64,000 nt of DNA from contig CAMXCT020006641.1 of NCBI GenBank assembly GCA_947184155.2, forward strand, positions 283,501 to 347,500, given 5' to 3'. Shown piece after piece: positions 49,992 through 61,300 of the stretch (position 1 is its first letter; the number at the start of each line of letters is the position of its first letter). The stretch comes from Cladocopium goreaui. Its lineage: Eukaryota > Sar > Dinophyceae > Suessiales > Symbiodiniaceae. Position numbers and translations under genes: made by a program. The notes below the pieces were generated by a model. That model saw only the letters and a list, made by a program, of their open reading frames with translations. It was not told the DNA's origin and searched no databases.

Positions 49992-51563
49992 ATGCCGAAG
50001 CCAAACCCTTTTCCGTCTGGCCAAATCAGTGTTTCTGATCAACACCTACTGGACATATCGGCTGGAATGAATTGGGACATGCCAGCAGCCAGCAAAGGTC
50101 GCTTTCTTGCAGTGAGGGGCACAATATGGGTAGGAGATTGCCAAACAACATATAACTTTACGCTGGTAGAATACCACTTGCATATTGACGAGGTGCCATG
50201 GCTTCTCTTTTCTACTCTTGCAGACGTTCTTGAGAAAGAGTTTGACCCTGCCTTTTGGGAGACCGTTAATTACGGCCGGAAAGAGAGGTGGGGCTTTCTT
50301 GAACCACCCTGGGATGGGAAAGTCTACGGTGCTGCGCCACCGTATACCCAAGTCCGACTATCCATCTTTAATCGTGACGCTCACACCATGCGTGTCGTGC
50401 AACCTTTTGTGTGGAACCATACCCACCTGAAAGTTCACCCGAACGGAGCAATGATTTTCCATGAGCAAAAGAGATTAGCTTTCCTGCTGCCTTTGATCGT
50501 GGAAGCCCATGAGTTGCTACCGCCTAAGCCATTGTTCTGGGTCACTGATGACAATACCATCCCATTGTGGAGAACCACCCTGTGGACGCATGAAGAAACT
50601 GTACAGTGGTTAGCTGAGACCGGAGAGCCGTACCCACCTGAGCTGCGAGATGAAATTCAGCCACGCATTGACCGACTTAAATCTTCGCAGCATGTGAAAC
50701 GGGCACTGCCTCCGCCTCCGCCGCTACCAACCAGGTGGACGGAGCGATCCGCAGCAAAGCAGCCAGTACAAAAACTGCAAGCAGACACTCCACAGGACCC
50801 CAAGGGTACTCAGAGCACGCCACAGCAAGTGGCTGACCGAGAGCGGCAATATATGGAATTGCAGTCTATCATTCATCAGGCGAACCAACAAACGTTGGCA
50901 GATAGTCGACCAGCGGAGGCTAGATAGACCCAAAAACCAGCCAATTTGCTGGCCGCAAGTCAACAAAGCACAGACAACGCGGCAACTGCCGCATCGTCCA
51001 ATCCCAGTACAGGCGTGGTGGCAGAAGCTCCAGCCCAGCAGCAAAGCAAGCCACCTGACAAAATCAGTGCACAATCTTTATCTCACAGAAGACCAGGCCC
51101 ACCATCGGCCCTGCCTGCGAACAAAGCGCAAACGGATACCCCGGGTACCGGCGTGTTATCCTCTGACTCTCACTCTGCAACTCACAGCAAAGATGATGAG
51201 CAACAGCAACCTCCGGAACAGCCCGCAGCCCACGACGACACATCAACAGAAGAATCGTCGCCTGCAAATTCACCCAAAGAATCGCCAGAGACTCAAGCAA
51301 CTGACACTGCTGGTGCTAGCAGCCCTGAGCCCGCCAGCGACTCCAGGCAGGACGTCGACCTCGCCGCAGTGGACATCACGACGTTACAGAACATGGAGAA
51401 GACAGCCTGTGAAAGAGTAGCTTTCCATGAAACGCGGCTTGTCAATGCCCGCGAGCATCTCACGCGCATTAGAAAGCGCCTTAAAAGAATGCAAGATGAC
51501 CAATCACCAGACACTCTGCAACCCTCTCCTGTTGCAGATATGGAAATGGAAATCATTGACTGA
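49992..51563 (+). pseudogene. Unknown protein interrupted by one in-frame TAG
   Basis: The frame is open from 49905, with its first ATG at 49992. It reads to a TAG at 50925-50927, then continues in the same frame to 51563. The first part is globular (LAVRGTIWVGDCQTTYNFTL, WGFLEPPWDGKVYG, LFWVTDDNTIPLWRTTLW), then Pro- and Gln-rich. After the stop comes an Asp/Glu/Ser/Pro low-complexity stretch and a charged helix (RLVNAREHLTRIRKRLKRMQ), ending in an acidic tail. I do not recognise a family. The single stop may mark decay or readthrough. It heads the 50-61 kb coding block. Confidence 0.5.
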
Positions 51564-52265
51564 CCATGCAGACAGCTAGTACTGCGTGCACCTGACTGTG
51601 TGAAACCACCTGATCAGTGCCATTTCTAATGCCGCCTACTCCACAGATGCGCCAAGAGAAAAGCAGCTGCGTGCCAGGATATTCCCCCCAAACCTACTGT
51701 AAGGGAGAGTACCCACTCAAGTATGACCCCCATAAATTGGAGTAAGAGGATTTAAGGGGATTTTTGTATGCTCAGCTGTCTTGGTTAGGCGTGTGTCCCA
51801 GGTCCTGTCACCGTTAGTCATCTCAACTTCTGTCGAACTAACATTTACTTTGGGCAAAGAAGGTTGCATCAACTGTCAGTGGCTCAATTGTTCGCACTGC
51901 AGCTTTTGTGGCTCCACTAGTTTTCATAGCTAGGTCAGCCATCCGACATCAATTCGCATACCAAGGTGTAAGACAAACCCTGATTGTTTTGTTTCCTACC
52001 TGTTTCACCTCCAACGAATTGGCCCCGCAGCGGGGAACCTTGACCCCGGGTGCCGGGTGTTCGGGGTTTCCCTAGCCCAGCCAATCCTGTTGACACATTT
52101 TGCACTCACTGCTCATATAGCATTCACTATTTTCGCCTGGTCACTTGGCACCTGACACCCGGGTACCGGCTGTTCAGGGTCAAGCCGGCGTCAACATGCT
52201 GCAACAGCTTATGGTACCGGCTGTTCAGGGTCAAGCCGGCGTCAACATGCTGCAACAGCTTATGA
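51564..52265. other. Intergenic stretch with a 51-bp duplication
   Basis: No gene recognised. Near its end is the tandem duplication annotated at 52162. Confidence 0.5.
52162..52263 (+). repeat. 51-bp tandem duplication
   Basis: Two identical 51-bp copies starting GGTACCGGCTGTTCAGGG (52162-52212, 52213-52263). Identity indicates a very recent event. Confidence 0.9.
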
Positions 52266-53662
52266 CACCAAACAGGTTCATTGACGTCGCCTGACCCTGA
52301 TGACTCAGATACAGACATCGAACCAGCAGAACCAACCGCCCCAGATAACACAGTCGAGGATGTGTCAATGGACAGTGATACAGAATACTTTGACGCCCTC
52401 GAAGCAGAAGATGACGCTCCGTATTTCCAACAAGGGGCCGAGCCTCCCCCAAGGGAACGGTGGGAAATTGCCGCACCTATAGATTTCCTCAATGTCCAGG
52501 AGGTCACTCAATTAAGCCACCAGCTTGATGAACTTTTCCTCTCGCAAAAAGAGATTGAGACCCCGCTCGGCATGGACGATATCAAACAAAGGTGGAAATG
52601 GGACGATGTTGGCTCTTGTCGAATGCCCCGGTCACCCCCGACATACCCCGCACTCATGGTGGACGAAGGGAACGGCGTCCAACGCCCCGCAGCCAGCCAG
52701 GTCCATCATAAAACGCTCTTCCAGTGGATCATAGATAATCTCTCATGGTTACCACAGTATGCCACCGTTTATGTTTATGTGGACAACCGCAAACTGTCAG
52801 GCACTGATCCTCCAGCCTACTGGCCGCATTTTGCACCCTGGATCAAGGGCCGATGTACAGTAACTGGTCCTTACCGGGAGAAAACGATTGCCATTTATTT
52901 TCCCATTCATGCTGACACAGGTTTGCATCAGGTCCATTATACCTGGGCTGGTGCTGCAGCTCTGGAGGCGCTGTGCTTAATGTTCCCCACGGTAAATTTT
53001 GCACTAATCGACTCTGACTGTGTGCCGACCTCATTGTTTGAGATAGCCGAACTAATCAATCTTATGACGGATAAGGCAAGCAGAGCCGAAGCAATGCAAC
53101 ACAACACAATGGCCAGCTCTAGCCAGTGCCCTCCGGCAGTACTCCTCGCCACAGAAGCCAAAGCTGAACTCAATGCCGGCTTAATCATTGTGACAGCCAG
53201 TGCCCTCCGGCAGTACTCCTCGCCACAGAAGCCAAAGCTGAACTCAATGCCGGCTTAATCATTGTGACAGGGCATATCCCGACCAATGCAGCTGATGTTG
53301 AAATGGACCAAGAAACCCCGGATGCATTCATGCCCCCGGCTACTGCCCAAAGCTCCTGTCCGAGCGATGCACCCGCCCCAAAGGCAAGACGAATAGCTCA
53401 CCCTGCCAACCGCCGATCAGCAGATGACTGGGTCACCGCACTTAAAGATAGCCGAGCCAGTTTCCTTGCTACAACCGCTGTGCCAGAAGACCCTGCGGAA
53501 GCAATGAGGGGCGGGCTGCTTCTCACCCCCGTACTAGGATGTAAGGCTAGAACCCCGCTTGACTGGACACATGCATGGGCGATGTTGGGCGAATGGGCGG
53601 GAGCCATTGCATTCCCCATCCCGGAGCAAGGAGAATGGCCACGTCATGGAGATGGCCGATAG
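52266..53662 (+). pseudogene. Glycosyltransferase-like domain gene, split by a 74-bp tandem duplication
   Basis: The frame is open from 52266 (first ATG 52368) and runs to 53258. The 74-bp duplication at 53121 then shifts it; reading on in the frame set by the second copy continues (LIIVTGHIPTNAAD) to a TAG at 53660-53662. The N-terminus is acidic. A globular region includes WIIDNLSWLPQYATVYVYVDN and FALIDSDCVPTSLFE, whose DSD in a hydrophobic context recalls the metal-binding DxD of GT-A glycosyltransferases; that is a tentative match. After the TAG the same frame continues protein-like to a TGA at 53786, then into the hydrolase frame, so this looks like the first part of a longer broken gene. 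Confidence 0.55.
53121..53268 (+). repeat. 74-bp tandem duplication that shifts the frame
   Basis: Two identical copies (53121-53194, 53195-53268) starting AGCCAGTGCCCTCCGGCAGT. 74 is not a multiple of three, so the downstream frame is lost. Confidence 0.92.
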
Positions 53663-53788
53663 CTTAGACCAGACTTTGTCGAGCGGACCCCGCCATTCCT
53701 TACCTGGGCGCGCCCCATTTTCGAGCAAGGTGCACTCTCCCCTATGTCAGTTTTCCCAGCCGACTTCCCCATACTCTGTCTTCCTTGA

Positions 53789-56170
53789 GACAAGTTGTTC
53801 CAAAGCAAGGAGTTAACCGTAGGGTATAGCCTGCCGCCAATAGTGCACGCCTTCCATGGGAGTAAAGTAGGCCTAGGGCACCAACTCAAACAGTGGCTAA
53901 GCAAAGGGCTGCAACCGCTTGCTGTGTCGCTCATAGGAGTCGACGAGGCACCACCGTTATGGACACACCCCACAGGCTGCGATTTTGTTCGAGGGAGTAA
54001 AATAGTCGCCAAGCCGCATGTCCCGCAAAACAGAAGCCTTACTAAGACGCAGGTGTTGCTTCTCCAGAGCCTTTGGACACCAGTGGACGCCTCCAACAGC
54101 AGCAATAACCATACACCTTGGCCCAAGGCTTGCGAGCCTGCCATCGTCTTCTGCGGTCAGCATGCGAGCCTCCAGCTTCCCACTGCCCCAATCCTCCCTC
54201 TGCTGGAAGCGCTGCAACGACGACTGGAAATTGACCCTAGCAACGCAGAACTAGCCATCAATGAGGTTCTTGCTAGCCATACAGACCCCAAATACACTGA
54301 TTGGAAAATCACTGTCATGGATAACACCTCCTGGCAACTCAATGACGCTGACCCAGGGTCCCTGGAAGTTCAGTGCACTGGGTTGGGTGGAGGTGAACTT
54401 GATGAAGATTGGGACGTACTGCTAGCTTGCAAAAACGAAGCGCATGTGTATGGGCCATCCCTTAGCAAACAGGACGATTGGAATGCAAGAGCTGGCACAG
54501 TAGCAGGCACTGCCCACACACAAGAATACCTGCTACTGCACATTGCCATGTTTCCCATAGGTGCACACTTCTGGTGCCGCGTCTTAGGAATGCCCAGTGC
54601 GAACCAATTGCAGGCGCAAATCATCAGTCGGGCCATGAAACTGTTGCGCTTCTGCCCTATCATCCCGGCACACACAAAACCGCCGTGGCCCGGGTACATA
54701 CATGGCCTGCGGCTTTTCACTAAGTTACTAGTTGCACACCCGCTAGTCGGAGTATGTCTGCCCCCTGGAATCCGCCCAGTAGACCTTCTGAGATTAACAG
54801 GATACATGGTAGGCTCTATCTACATCCGAGGGCACAGCGCTGGCTCGTATGCAGGAATGGTATGGGAGACTATCCTCTCGGAATTCCCAGACATTGAAGG
54901 CAAAACCGTGCTAGCAGCCATTGCCCTGCCACCATCGCTGCTGACGGCATACAACTTATCTCAGATGAGAGAGGTCCACCTCATTCACCATGCAGATGAC
55001 AGACTTTGCGTATGGAACCCGTCGAACCATGACATTAAATTGCTTAGGCAACGGGGATTTGCAATTACGCATATCACAGGATGGAGAGCGTACCTTGGCA
55101 CTGCACAACACAATTACTCGCATTGGACACGCGTCGCCCTACCTGAAGGACGACCAGATATGGAGCAGTTAGAAGGTACCCCTGGAGTGCTCCCCTTCGA
55201 AGTGTACTCACAGGCTCCCCTCCGTCTCATCTCATGGTGCAGTTTTGAACTCCCAAGAACAGCCAGAAAACTCCTGCGCGAATTAGCTGAGATGTGCGAG
55301 CTACCTGAAACCACGACACAGGCACTTGTCACCCACATTGCTGCCCATAACTCGGAGGTCAAAACTGAGCAAGAGGCAACCCAATACTTAGCCACGTTGG
55401 CAACAGTCACCATCTCCTCAAGAACCAAGTTGCTCAACTATACCACCATGGTACAACATTTCCTTGGCACCTTGCAATTACCCATGGCTGTCTACATGTT
55501 AGATTATTATTTGCCCATGCTCAGCCCCAATGAAGGCTATAATGAAACAGGGTTAACAATGCAAAGTGCAGGACCTGTCCGACAACCATCGCAACCCATC
55601 GCCCTTGAATTTCTCTTCAAAGGTAGCGAGTTTGGACACTGGAAAGTCAAAGGCGGACAAGATGCATTCGCGTTCCGACATCCAAGCCTGGGTAAAACTG
55701 AAGTGTTCAGCCTACTAGCCAGCGATGCACACCATCACAAAGTCAGCCCCATTGGCACGGGTAGACTTATTGCCATGGTAGGTACAGCAGAAGCACCAGC
55801 TGATGACGGAGATGACCTTCAAATCCTGTTTGGCTTGGTCCTAGCCATCACGCCGCGCGCATCCAAAAAAAAGGATGAGCTAGCTGCCTCACGCATATAC
55901 AGACAGTGCAACCCCAATTCATCGAAGTTGCTTTCCTTTCAGGACCAACCATTGAATTTTTTGCAAAGGAACAACTCGAAGCCCTCCAAGACTGGTATAG
56001 TGCCTCCGGCCAGCACCTGGACCCCATTGATGCGACCGTCCAGGGACAGAAAAGCCCGGTCCCAAAGACCTTCTTCCTACATACAATGTGGATGTTCGGA
56101 TGTACTAAGCCTACCCGAGAGCTTACCGCTGTCGCGCAAACCTCCCCGTGCAGATACCACCTGGGATTAG
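53789..56170 (+). CDS. Alpha/beta-hydrolase (esterase-like) segment of a broken polyprotein
   Basis: Open from just after the TGA at 53786-53788, with no ATG near the start, and in the same frame as the preceding 53264-53662 part. It probably continues that gene. Near 54810 is IYIRGHSAGSYAG, a nucleophile elbow GxSxG; HHADDRLCVW (near 54990) and HNYSHW (near 55110) could supply the acid and His of the triad. The flanks (KVLGHQLKQWLSKG, CRVLGMP) are not recognised. The last ~85 residues, after about 55900, are probably out of frame because helicase coding starts one phase over. Esterase or lipase activity is inferred from motifs only. Confidence 0.6.
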   Translation, partial: DKLFQSKELTVGYSLPPIVHAFHGSKVGLGHQLKQWLSKGLQPLAVSLIGVDEAPPLWTHPTGCDFVRGSKIVAKPHVPQNRSLTKTQVLLLQSLWTPVDASNSSNNHTPWPKACEPAIVFCGQHASLQLPTAPILPLLEALQRRLEIDPSNAELAINEVLASHTDPKYTDWKITVMDNTSWQLNDADPGSLEVQCTGLGGGELDEDWDVLLACKNEAHVYGPSLSKQDDWNARAGTVAGTAHTQEYLLLHIAMFPIGAHFWCRVLGMPSANQLQAQIISRAMKLLRFCPIIPAHTKPPWPGYIHGLRLFTKLLVAHPLVGVCLPPGIRPVDLLRLTGYMVGSIYIRGHSAGSYAGMVWETILSEFPDIEGKTVLAAIALPPSLLTAYNLSQMREVHLIHHADDRLCVWNPSNHDIKLLRQRGFAITHITGWRAYLGTAQHNYSHWTRVALPEGRPDMEQLEGTPGVLPFEVYSQAPLRLISWCSFELPRTARKLLRELAEMCELPETTTQALVTHIAAHNSEVKTEQEATQYLATLATVTISSRTKLLNYTTMVQHFLGTLQLPMAVYMLDYYLPMLSPNEGYNETGLTMQSAGPVRQPSQPIALEFLFKGSEFGHWKVKGGQDAFAFRHPSLGKTEVFSLLASDAHHHKVSPIGTGRLIAMVGTAEAPADDGDDLQILFGLVLAITPRASKKKDELAASRIYRQCNPNSSKLLSFQDQPLNFLQRNNSKPSKTGIVPPASTWTPLMRPSRDRKARSQRPSSYIQCGCSDVLSLPESLPLSRKPPRADTTWD

Positions 56171-58143
56171 GTATCTATAATGTACAAACGGCAGTGGAAG
56201 GAATGGAGGGCAACAAAAGATCACATTTCTTGCATTTGTGCGGCCAGTTGCTACGTCTAGTGCTAATTCCATGTCACGTAGAGGGCGAGCTTCACCCCTG
56301 GACCCGCTCCACGGCGCTATCCTTTGCCGCTGAGATTGACGGACATGTTTTAGGCACACTCTGCGCAGTGACATTGGCGTTGCTCACCAATCGGCTAGAT
56401 CTGTGTATCCAAGGGCTTTTCGGAGCAGGCAAGTCGAAATCGATGGCAATCCTCATCCTGGCCTTGATTGAAATCGACAATACCGACAGCCTCAAAATAC
56501 TGTTCATTTGTAAAGAGAACTCCGGCACTAGATCCTTTGCTGACCTCCTCCTATGGCTCGACCCCCCGTCGGGGGTGTTTGGGCGCATAGGTAGGCTGGT
56601 GGGAGACCAAGAGCGCAACAAAAGCAGTTACTCCCACACGAAATTTGATATCCACCCGAGAGAAAGAAGGCAAATGCTGAACAAGTGTCAGTTAATTTTA
56701 GCCACCGGGGGAACGGTAGCCCAGGATCTTACCATGCAATGGTCCACAATGGGTGGTTTTATGCAAGAGCTCTCCCTCCTGGTCATTGATGAAGGCCAGC
56801 AGTATGGCACTGACCGCGAGATTGCAGTTATCAGCCTGCTGAAACAGCAACCCCTGGTCTTGTGGACAGGAGACTCTGAGCAGACACCTGGCGGCATCGA
56901 TCGGGCAGCTCGCAACGCAAAAAGGTCACGACAACTACTGCTAGCCAAAAAGCATGAGCTGCGAAGCGACCGCAATTATTACATGCCAGCCAACCTTGCC
57001 GATGCAATGATCCGACTGCTGGACGGTTCGGCAAATGAAGGTTTAGCGGCTCTTAGTCAAATCCTCAAACGAGGACAGTCCACGTTAGGTCAGCTATGGA
57101 CAAGTCACCTCTCGCCGCAGGATGAGGAAGACCTCAGAGCAGCCAGCACTGTGCTTCCAGGCCTCAAAGCCCAATTTGAAGCCGCCCAGTCCAATATGCA
57201 ACGACACTCCCGATTCGTGGACTCAGAACTGCTGGAGGGTACCGCTCTAAATTTTCCACGGTCTCTCGTGCGCCTTGCCTGGATTTTGCAACATGCCGCT
57301 ACCCTCCTACCCATGGCTGGTGACATACAAGCAGTCTTAAATTCCCAAACCGCCGGAGTGAGTGACATCCATGCTTGGGGGTTAATGCTTCCCTCCAGCT
57401 CCAGAGGTAGTCCTGTGACATACCATGCAGTGGTTGCAGTTAGATATCCCGATCTTTGCAGGCAGATCAATGGCCTATGGGAACTGGGAAGTTTTGCCTC
57501 GGGAGGACTTCCCGACAAGCCACCAGGGTTCCAATTAGTGCTTTGGGATACGAATGCTAGGATTAACGGGTTGGTAGCGACAGATTTAGAGACTCTTGTG
57601 TCAGAGGTGCTCACCCCCTTCCCTCACAATGCTGGATTTGCAGACGGGCTTTTTACCATGACCACCGCAACTGATCACAAGAACAACTTGAATCGCTCCG
57701 TGCTCAAAAGGGATTATGTTCGCACCCTGCGTGTCGAAACAATAGCCAATTCAGCAGGAGGAACAGCACAGGTATCAATCGTAGCTCAGCCCAGTATTGG
57801 ATTTCTCAACACTAAATACTACTCCAATGGCTCTCCTACAGAAGATACTGAAGACTGCCTTGGCAGAATCACTGTGGGGCTCACCCGGTCCAAATCCTTA
57901 ACAGTGCTAGTCTCTCCGCTGGACATGATGGGGCTCATGGGCATGGCGCAGGTGATTGCCACAATTGCATACGGCATCCGGGGCCTCCGGAGAGGAGTAA
58001 CGACGTGGAGGTGGCCAGACTTTGACCCTGACCCGGTTCAAGAGAATCTCGCACAGTTAAGCCGATGGTCGCTGAATTCGGCACCAACCTGGGAGTTCCC
58101 TCCCCTTGCAATCGCCCAATCAATACTACGACCAGCAAGCTGA
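55906..58143 (+). CDS. SF1 (UPF1-like) helicase
   Basis: A 745-codon frame. It is open from 55879 without ATG and overlaps the hydrolase frame by 265 nt, so it is probably part of the same polyprotein after a -1 shift. Helicase motifs in order: Walker A GLFGAGKSKSMAIL (near 56420), Ia-like ILFICKEN, LILATGG, Walker B LLVIDEGQQYG (near 56780), motif III LWTGDSEQTPGG (near 56870), VVAVRYPDL, and motif VI CLGRITVGLTRSKS (near 57860). It should use ATP to translocate on or unwind nucleic acid. The broken minus-strand gene at 6-30 kb is its close relative. In that copy the region after PPLAIA continues in frame, whereas here it meets a TGA at 58141. Confidence 0.85.
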   Translation: MQPQFIEVAFLSGPTIEFFAKEQLEALQDWYSASGQHLDPIDATVQGQKSPVPKTFFLHTMWMFGCTKPTRELTAVAQTSPCRYHLGLGIYNVQTAVEGMEGNKRSHFLHLCGQLLRLVLIPCHVEGELHPWTRSTALSFAAEIDGHVLGTLCAVTLALLTNRLDLCIQGLFGAGKSKSMAILILALIEIDNTDSLKILFICKENSGTRSFADLLLWLDPPSGVFGRIGRLVGDQERNKSSYSHTKFDIHPRERRQMLNKCQLILATGGTVAQDLTMQWSTMGGFMQELSLLVIDEGQQYGTDREIAVISLLKQQPLVLWTGDSEQTPGGIDRAARNAKRSRQLLLAKKHELRSDRNYYMPANLADAMIRLLDGSANEGLAALSQILKRGQSTLGQLWTSHLSPQDEEDLRAASTVLPGLKAQFEAAQSNMQRHSRFVDSELLEGTALNFPRSLVRLAWILQHAATLLPMAGDIQAVLNSQTAGVSDIHAWGLMLPSSSRGSPVTYHAVVAVRYPDLCRQINGLWELGSFASGGLPDKPPGFQLVLWDTNARINGLVATDLETLVSEVLTPFPHNAGFADGLFTMTTATDHKNNLNRSVLKRDYVRTLRVETIANSAGGTAQVSIVAQPSIGFLNTKYYSNGSPTEDTEDCLGRITVGLTRSKSLTVLVSPLDMMGLMGMAQVIATIAYGIRGLRRGVTTWRWPDFDPDPVQENLAQLSRWSLNSAPTWEFPPLAIAQSILRPAS

Positions 58144-60445
58144 CGAAGTGAAGCGAGCGAGATATCGTCTGATATTGGTGCGAGGGTCAGACCTACGATG
58201 GCTAAACAGAGAGCGCCTCCAAGAAGTTGAAGCAGGTTTACGAACTCAACACAAGTGGCTCCCCGAGCAAGATCTCCCTTTCTCTGAAGTTGTCCTATAT
58301 GCCTACGCTGCTGATCGCACACCCTCTCCCACCTACGTGTGCCTACCCTCAGGACTGTACAAAGCACGCACCGGGCACATAGTAGCACAGTCGGGCCCAG
58401 AACAGGAGATCCTGTCCTTGCCTGGCATATACTTCTTTGATGGATGGCGATTACACCCGAAATTACCAATCCCAGACCACTTGCCGCGCGCAAAAGAAGC
58501 GCCAGTCCAAGGTACCGCTCTCAATGCACCTGCACCTGATACGGAACCCAAACGGTCGCCAGAAGAAGAGGCGAGAGACATCCTTGCAGTAGCTGCCAAG
58601 AACCAGCCCGAAGACGGGCCAAACACAAGAAGAGCAGCCGTCCGCGCATGCAAGTACTTAAGAGCCATGGTCAGTCAATATGAGACCACCATCCAAGCAG
58701 TGCATAGTGCCGCCCGCACCCACACGCAAAAAAGCAAAGGCACGGTAGGCCCTGCAGTTGACTATCGCCCGCAAGGAGAAGCTCTCCCAGTCATCTCAGC
58801 AGACCTAACCTCCGAATTATTGCACTGTTTTTCCACGCTCCCAGACCCATGGCCCCTGGCTAAGATCACCATAGACATGGAGAAACCGAGCCAGTGGGTC
58901 TCAAAGTTGTGCAGACATTACTTTGCTGACGAGTATGCCAAGCGAACAGTTGGATTGCCCTCACGTAGGCATGTCCCGGACATCGTGGGTGCACTACGAG
59001 CAGTTCAAGCCATCCTCCCCAAACTCGAAGCCAAAATGATTGAATTCTTAGCTGAATGGATGGTCACTCTTCTAATGCCAGCCTCGCACGTATTGGAAGT
59101 GAGGGCACCTCACCTTTCCTTTATGATGCTCAAGGAATACTGGTTTAGGGAACTGTACCTAGGCCTGAAAGTCACAGCATCCTTCGACCGCGCTGAATCA
59201 TACACCAGAGTGATCGATGGTCAGGTAAGATGTATCACGCCTGAAGTCAAGCCGCAAAATTTGCAGGTCATTTGGAACGTGTAGTTTATCACAGTCTTTG
59301 TGCCGGCATGGATGATCCCGCCCGTCTACCATAGCCTGCGCAGAGAAAGCATTAAAACCGCTAGTTCTGCAAGTCCCATAGGAGTCCAGTCAGTCCGTCC
59401 CACCTGGTTTGAAGACACAACACCCAAGGACACCACATCTCAATCACCTCAAGACCCTCAAAAGGAGCAACCCCAGCCATTACATGGGCTGAAGTTAGTC
59501 ATCAGAGAAGAGGTGTTACCAGCGAATGACCAACCCCAGTTTTCGTCGCTTGAGCTTTTGGCTGGCAGAGGCCTATTGGCACCTGACACATGGAAGTGCA
59601 AACGTGCTCAAGTCAGCCTCAAAGCAACTGATGTCCCCATGTTGGGTACAATCATAGAGCAAAATGGTGACGGACTCCTGGAAGACTCTCACATGCCTGT
59701 GGGATGGCCACTCCACATCGATGGCGCTGTCAGACAATGTTGTATTCACAGAGCTGCTAGCTTGCAAGAATTAGATGATATGCTCAAAGAATATGACATG
59801 AAAAGGGATTCAGTGGAAATCAACTATGACGTGCCCCAATGGTCCCATCATGCAGTGTGGAACCGAAAGTATATGGAACCGAAACCAGGATATACACTGG
59901 AGCAACTATGGGCTGACTCCGAGCCTGCCATAAGCAAGAAAACGACCACGTCATATGATGTACAAGCAAATGACGTCCAACGTGCCGTAGCGGCCATTCA
60001 GCGCTTCCCATCCCCCATCCCTCCCGACAGCCCCTTCCTACGAGCGTTAGGAACACCAGCTGCCCTGAAAGCCCCACCACAGACTGACACCCTATCGCAA
60101 AGAGCTCTGGAGGAATGGGAACGCACTTTGTGTGAAAACAAGGCGGTGGCAATCCTCGCCGAGATACAGGCCGGCCGACCAACTCTAATCCACAAAGATG
60201 GTGGCGAAATGCTCATTGCCATTGTCCTTGACAGGCCACTGGCGGAAGCGAAGGAGCTGGTTGATGACCCTGCGGCATTCACTCGCGAAATGACGCGGAT
60301 CCTGCGTGACAAGCGAACCCACCCGCTCATCGCCCAAATGATGAAACCAGCGGAGAGCAGTGATCCCCCCCCCGCCACTGCTGCCGCCAGTGGTGCTAGT
60401 AGCAGTGGCGACCCTCGCACCACCTCACACGAGCAGTTCCAGTAA
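58106..60445 (+). pseudogene. Helicase C-terminal extension and unknown domains, with an in-frame TAG
   Basis: Continues the helicase in the +1 frame. RARYRLILVRG through PGIYFFDGWRLHPKL matches the minus-strand relative near 6080-6440. After Pro/Glu-rich sequence a second globular region (LTSELLHCFSTL, LRAVQAILPKLEAKMIEFLAEWMVTLL, LKEYWFRELYLGLKV) runs to a TAG at 59282-59284. The same frame then continues to 60445 (GYTLEQLWADSEP, TLCENKAVAILAEIQAGRPTLI, FTREMTRILRDKRTHPLIAQMM). No domain is recognised in these later parts. If the breaks are ignored, 52266-60445 would be one protein of about 2700 residues. Confidence 0.55.
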
Positions 60446-60898
60446 GCCACATGGGTGACGCAGAATACCCCAGTGTCCCATCCATGCATTCAGCCTGTAA
60501 GTTGACCTAGGTTGCGCGGCGTTGTCACCATGGCGTACTCATGGTTGATTACTGCCCGCTGCGACTACCTTTGCCGTTAGCATGCCGACGCCAGTATGGG
60601 ACGGGAGGCGGTGGGGGGCGGTTATAATAATCCTTTTCTGGGTTTTTTAAGGTGTTTTTTTTGTTCGGGTTGGACTACCTTAATTATTGCATGGTAGTGT
60701 AGGGCGATGTCAAAGTACATCTAGCCATGGTGCCCGTCGCCGTTTGACCTTCGATCAACCAATCTTTCGACCGGCCAATGATCTTCACCACACCACCACA
60801 TGCCCGTTCTCGATCAAGGTGGCAATACTGTGAACACCAGTTGAATACCCTGAAGCCTTAGTCCACCTACAAACCTGTAGACAACTTTGTCCGTTGGA
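60446..60898. other. Intergenic stretch, nothing recognised
   Basis: Includes a T-rich tract near 60640-60665. No gene, RNA or repeat seen. Confidence 0.4.
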
Positions 60899-61300
60899 AT
60901 GGAGCGACCGGCTCCTATCAAAGACGCCGCTGTCCATCGTCTTGCACAGTCCATCACTCAAATGACCCTCTGCCAGGTCACTATCAGTGAAGTCGATGAT
61001 GCCACCAAACTTCTAGAGAAGGCCCGACAGAAGCTTCAAGGAATCCAAAACATCCCATCCCAGAGGGTGAATGACCTTGAGGCGGCTATACGCCAACTCC
61101 GTCAAATTGGCTGTATCTTGGATAGCTGTACCATATCTGCCTGTTACGAAGTAACCCAGGCACAGAAAGCCTTACTACAGCTTCACCATACAGCCAAGGG
61201 AGCCAGCACCTCGTCCGAAGAACTCAATGCACAGATATCACCACGCACCGATGACGAGTACAATCTCCCATACCATGAAAACGAGTTGCAAGAGCACTAG
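60899..61300 (+). CDS. Small helical, probably coiled-coil protein
   Basis: 133 residues from the ATG at 60899. Mostly helical with heptad-like spacing (VDDATKLLEKARQKLQGIQ, RVNDLEAAIRQLRQIG, VTQAQKALLQLHHTAKG) and an acidic tail. Family not recognised. It is the last gene of the 50-61 kb plus-strand block and is intact, unlike its neighbours. Confidence 0.5.
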   Translation: MERPAPIKDAAVHRLAQSITQMTLCQVTISEVDDATKLLEKARQKLQGIQNIPSQRVNDLEAAIRQLRQIGCILDSCTISACYEVTQAQKALLQLHHTAKGASTSSEELNAQISPRTDDEYNLPYHENELQEH

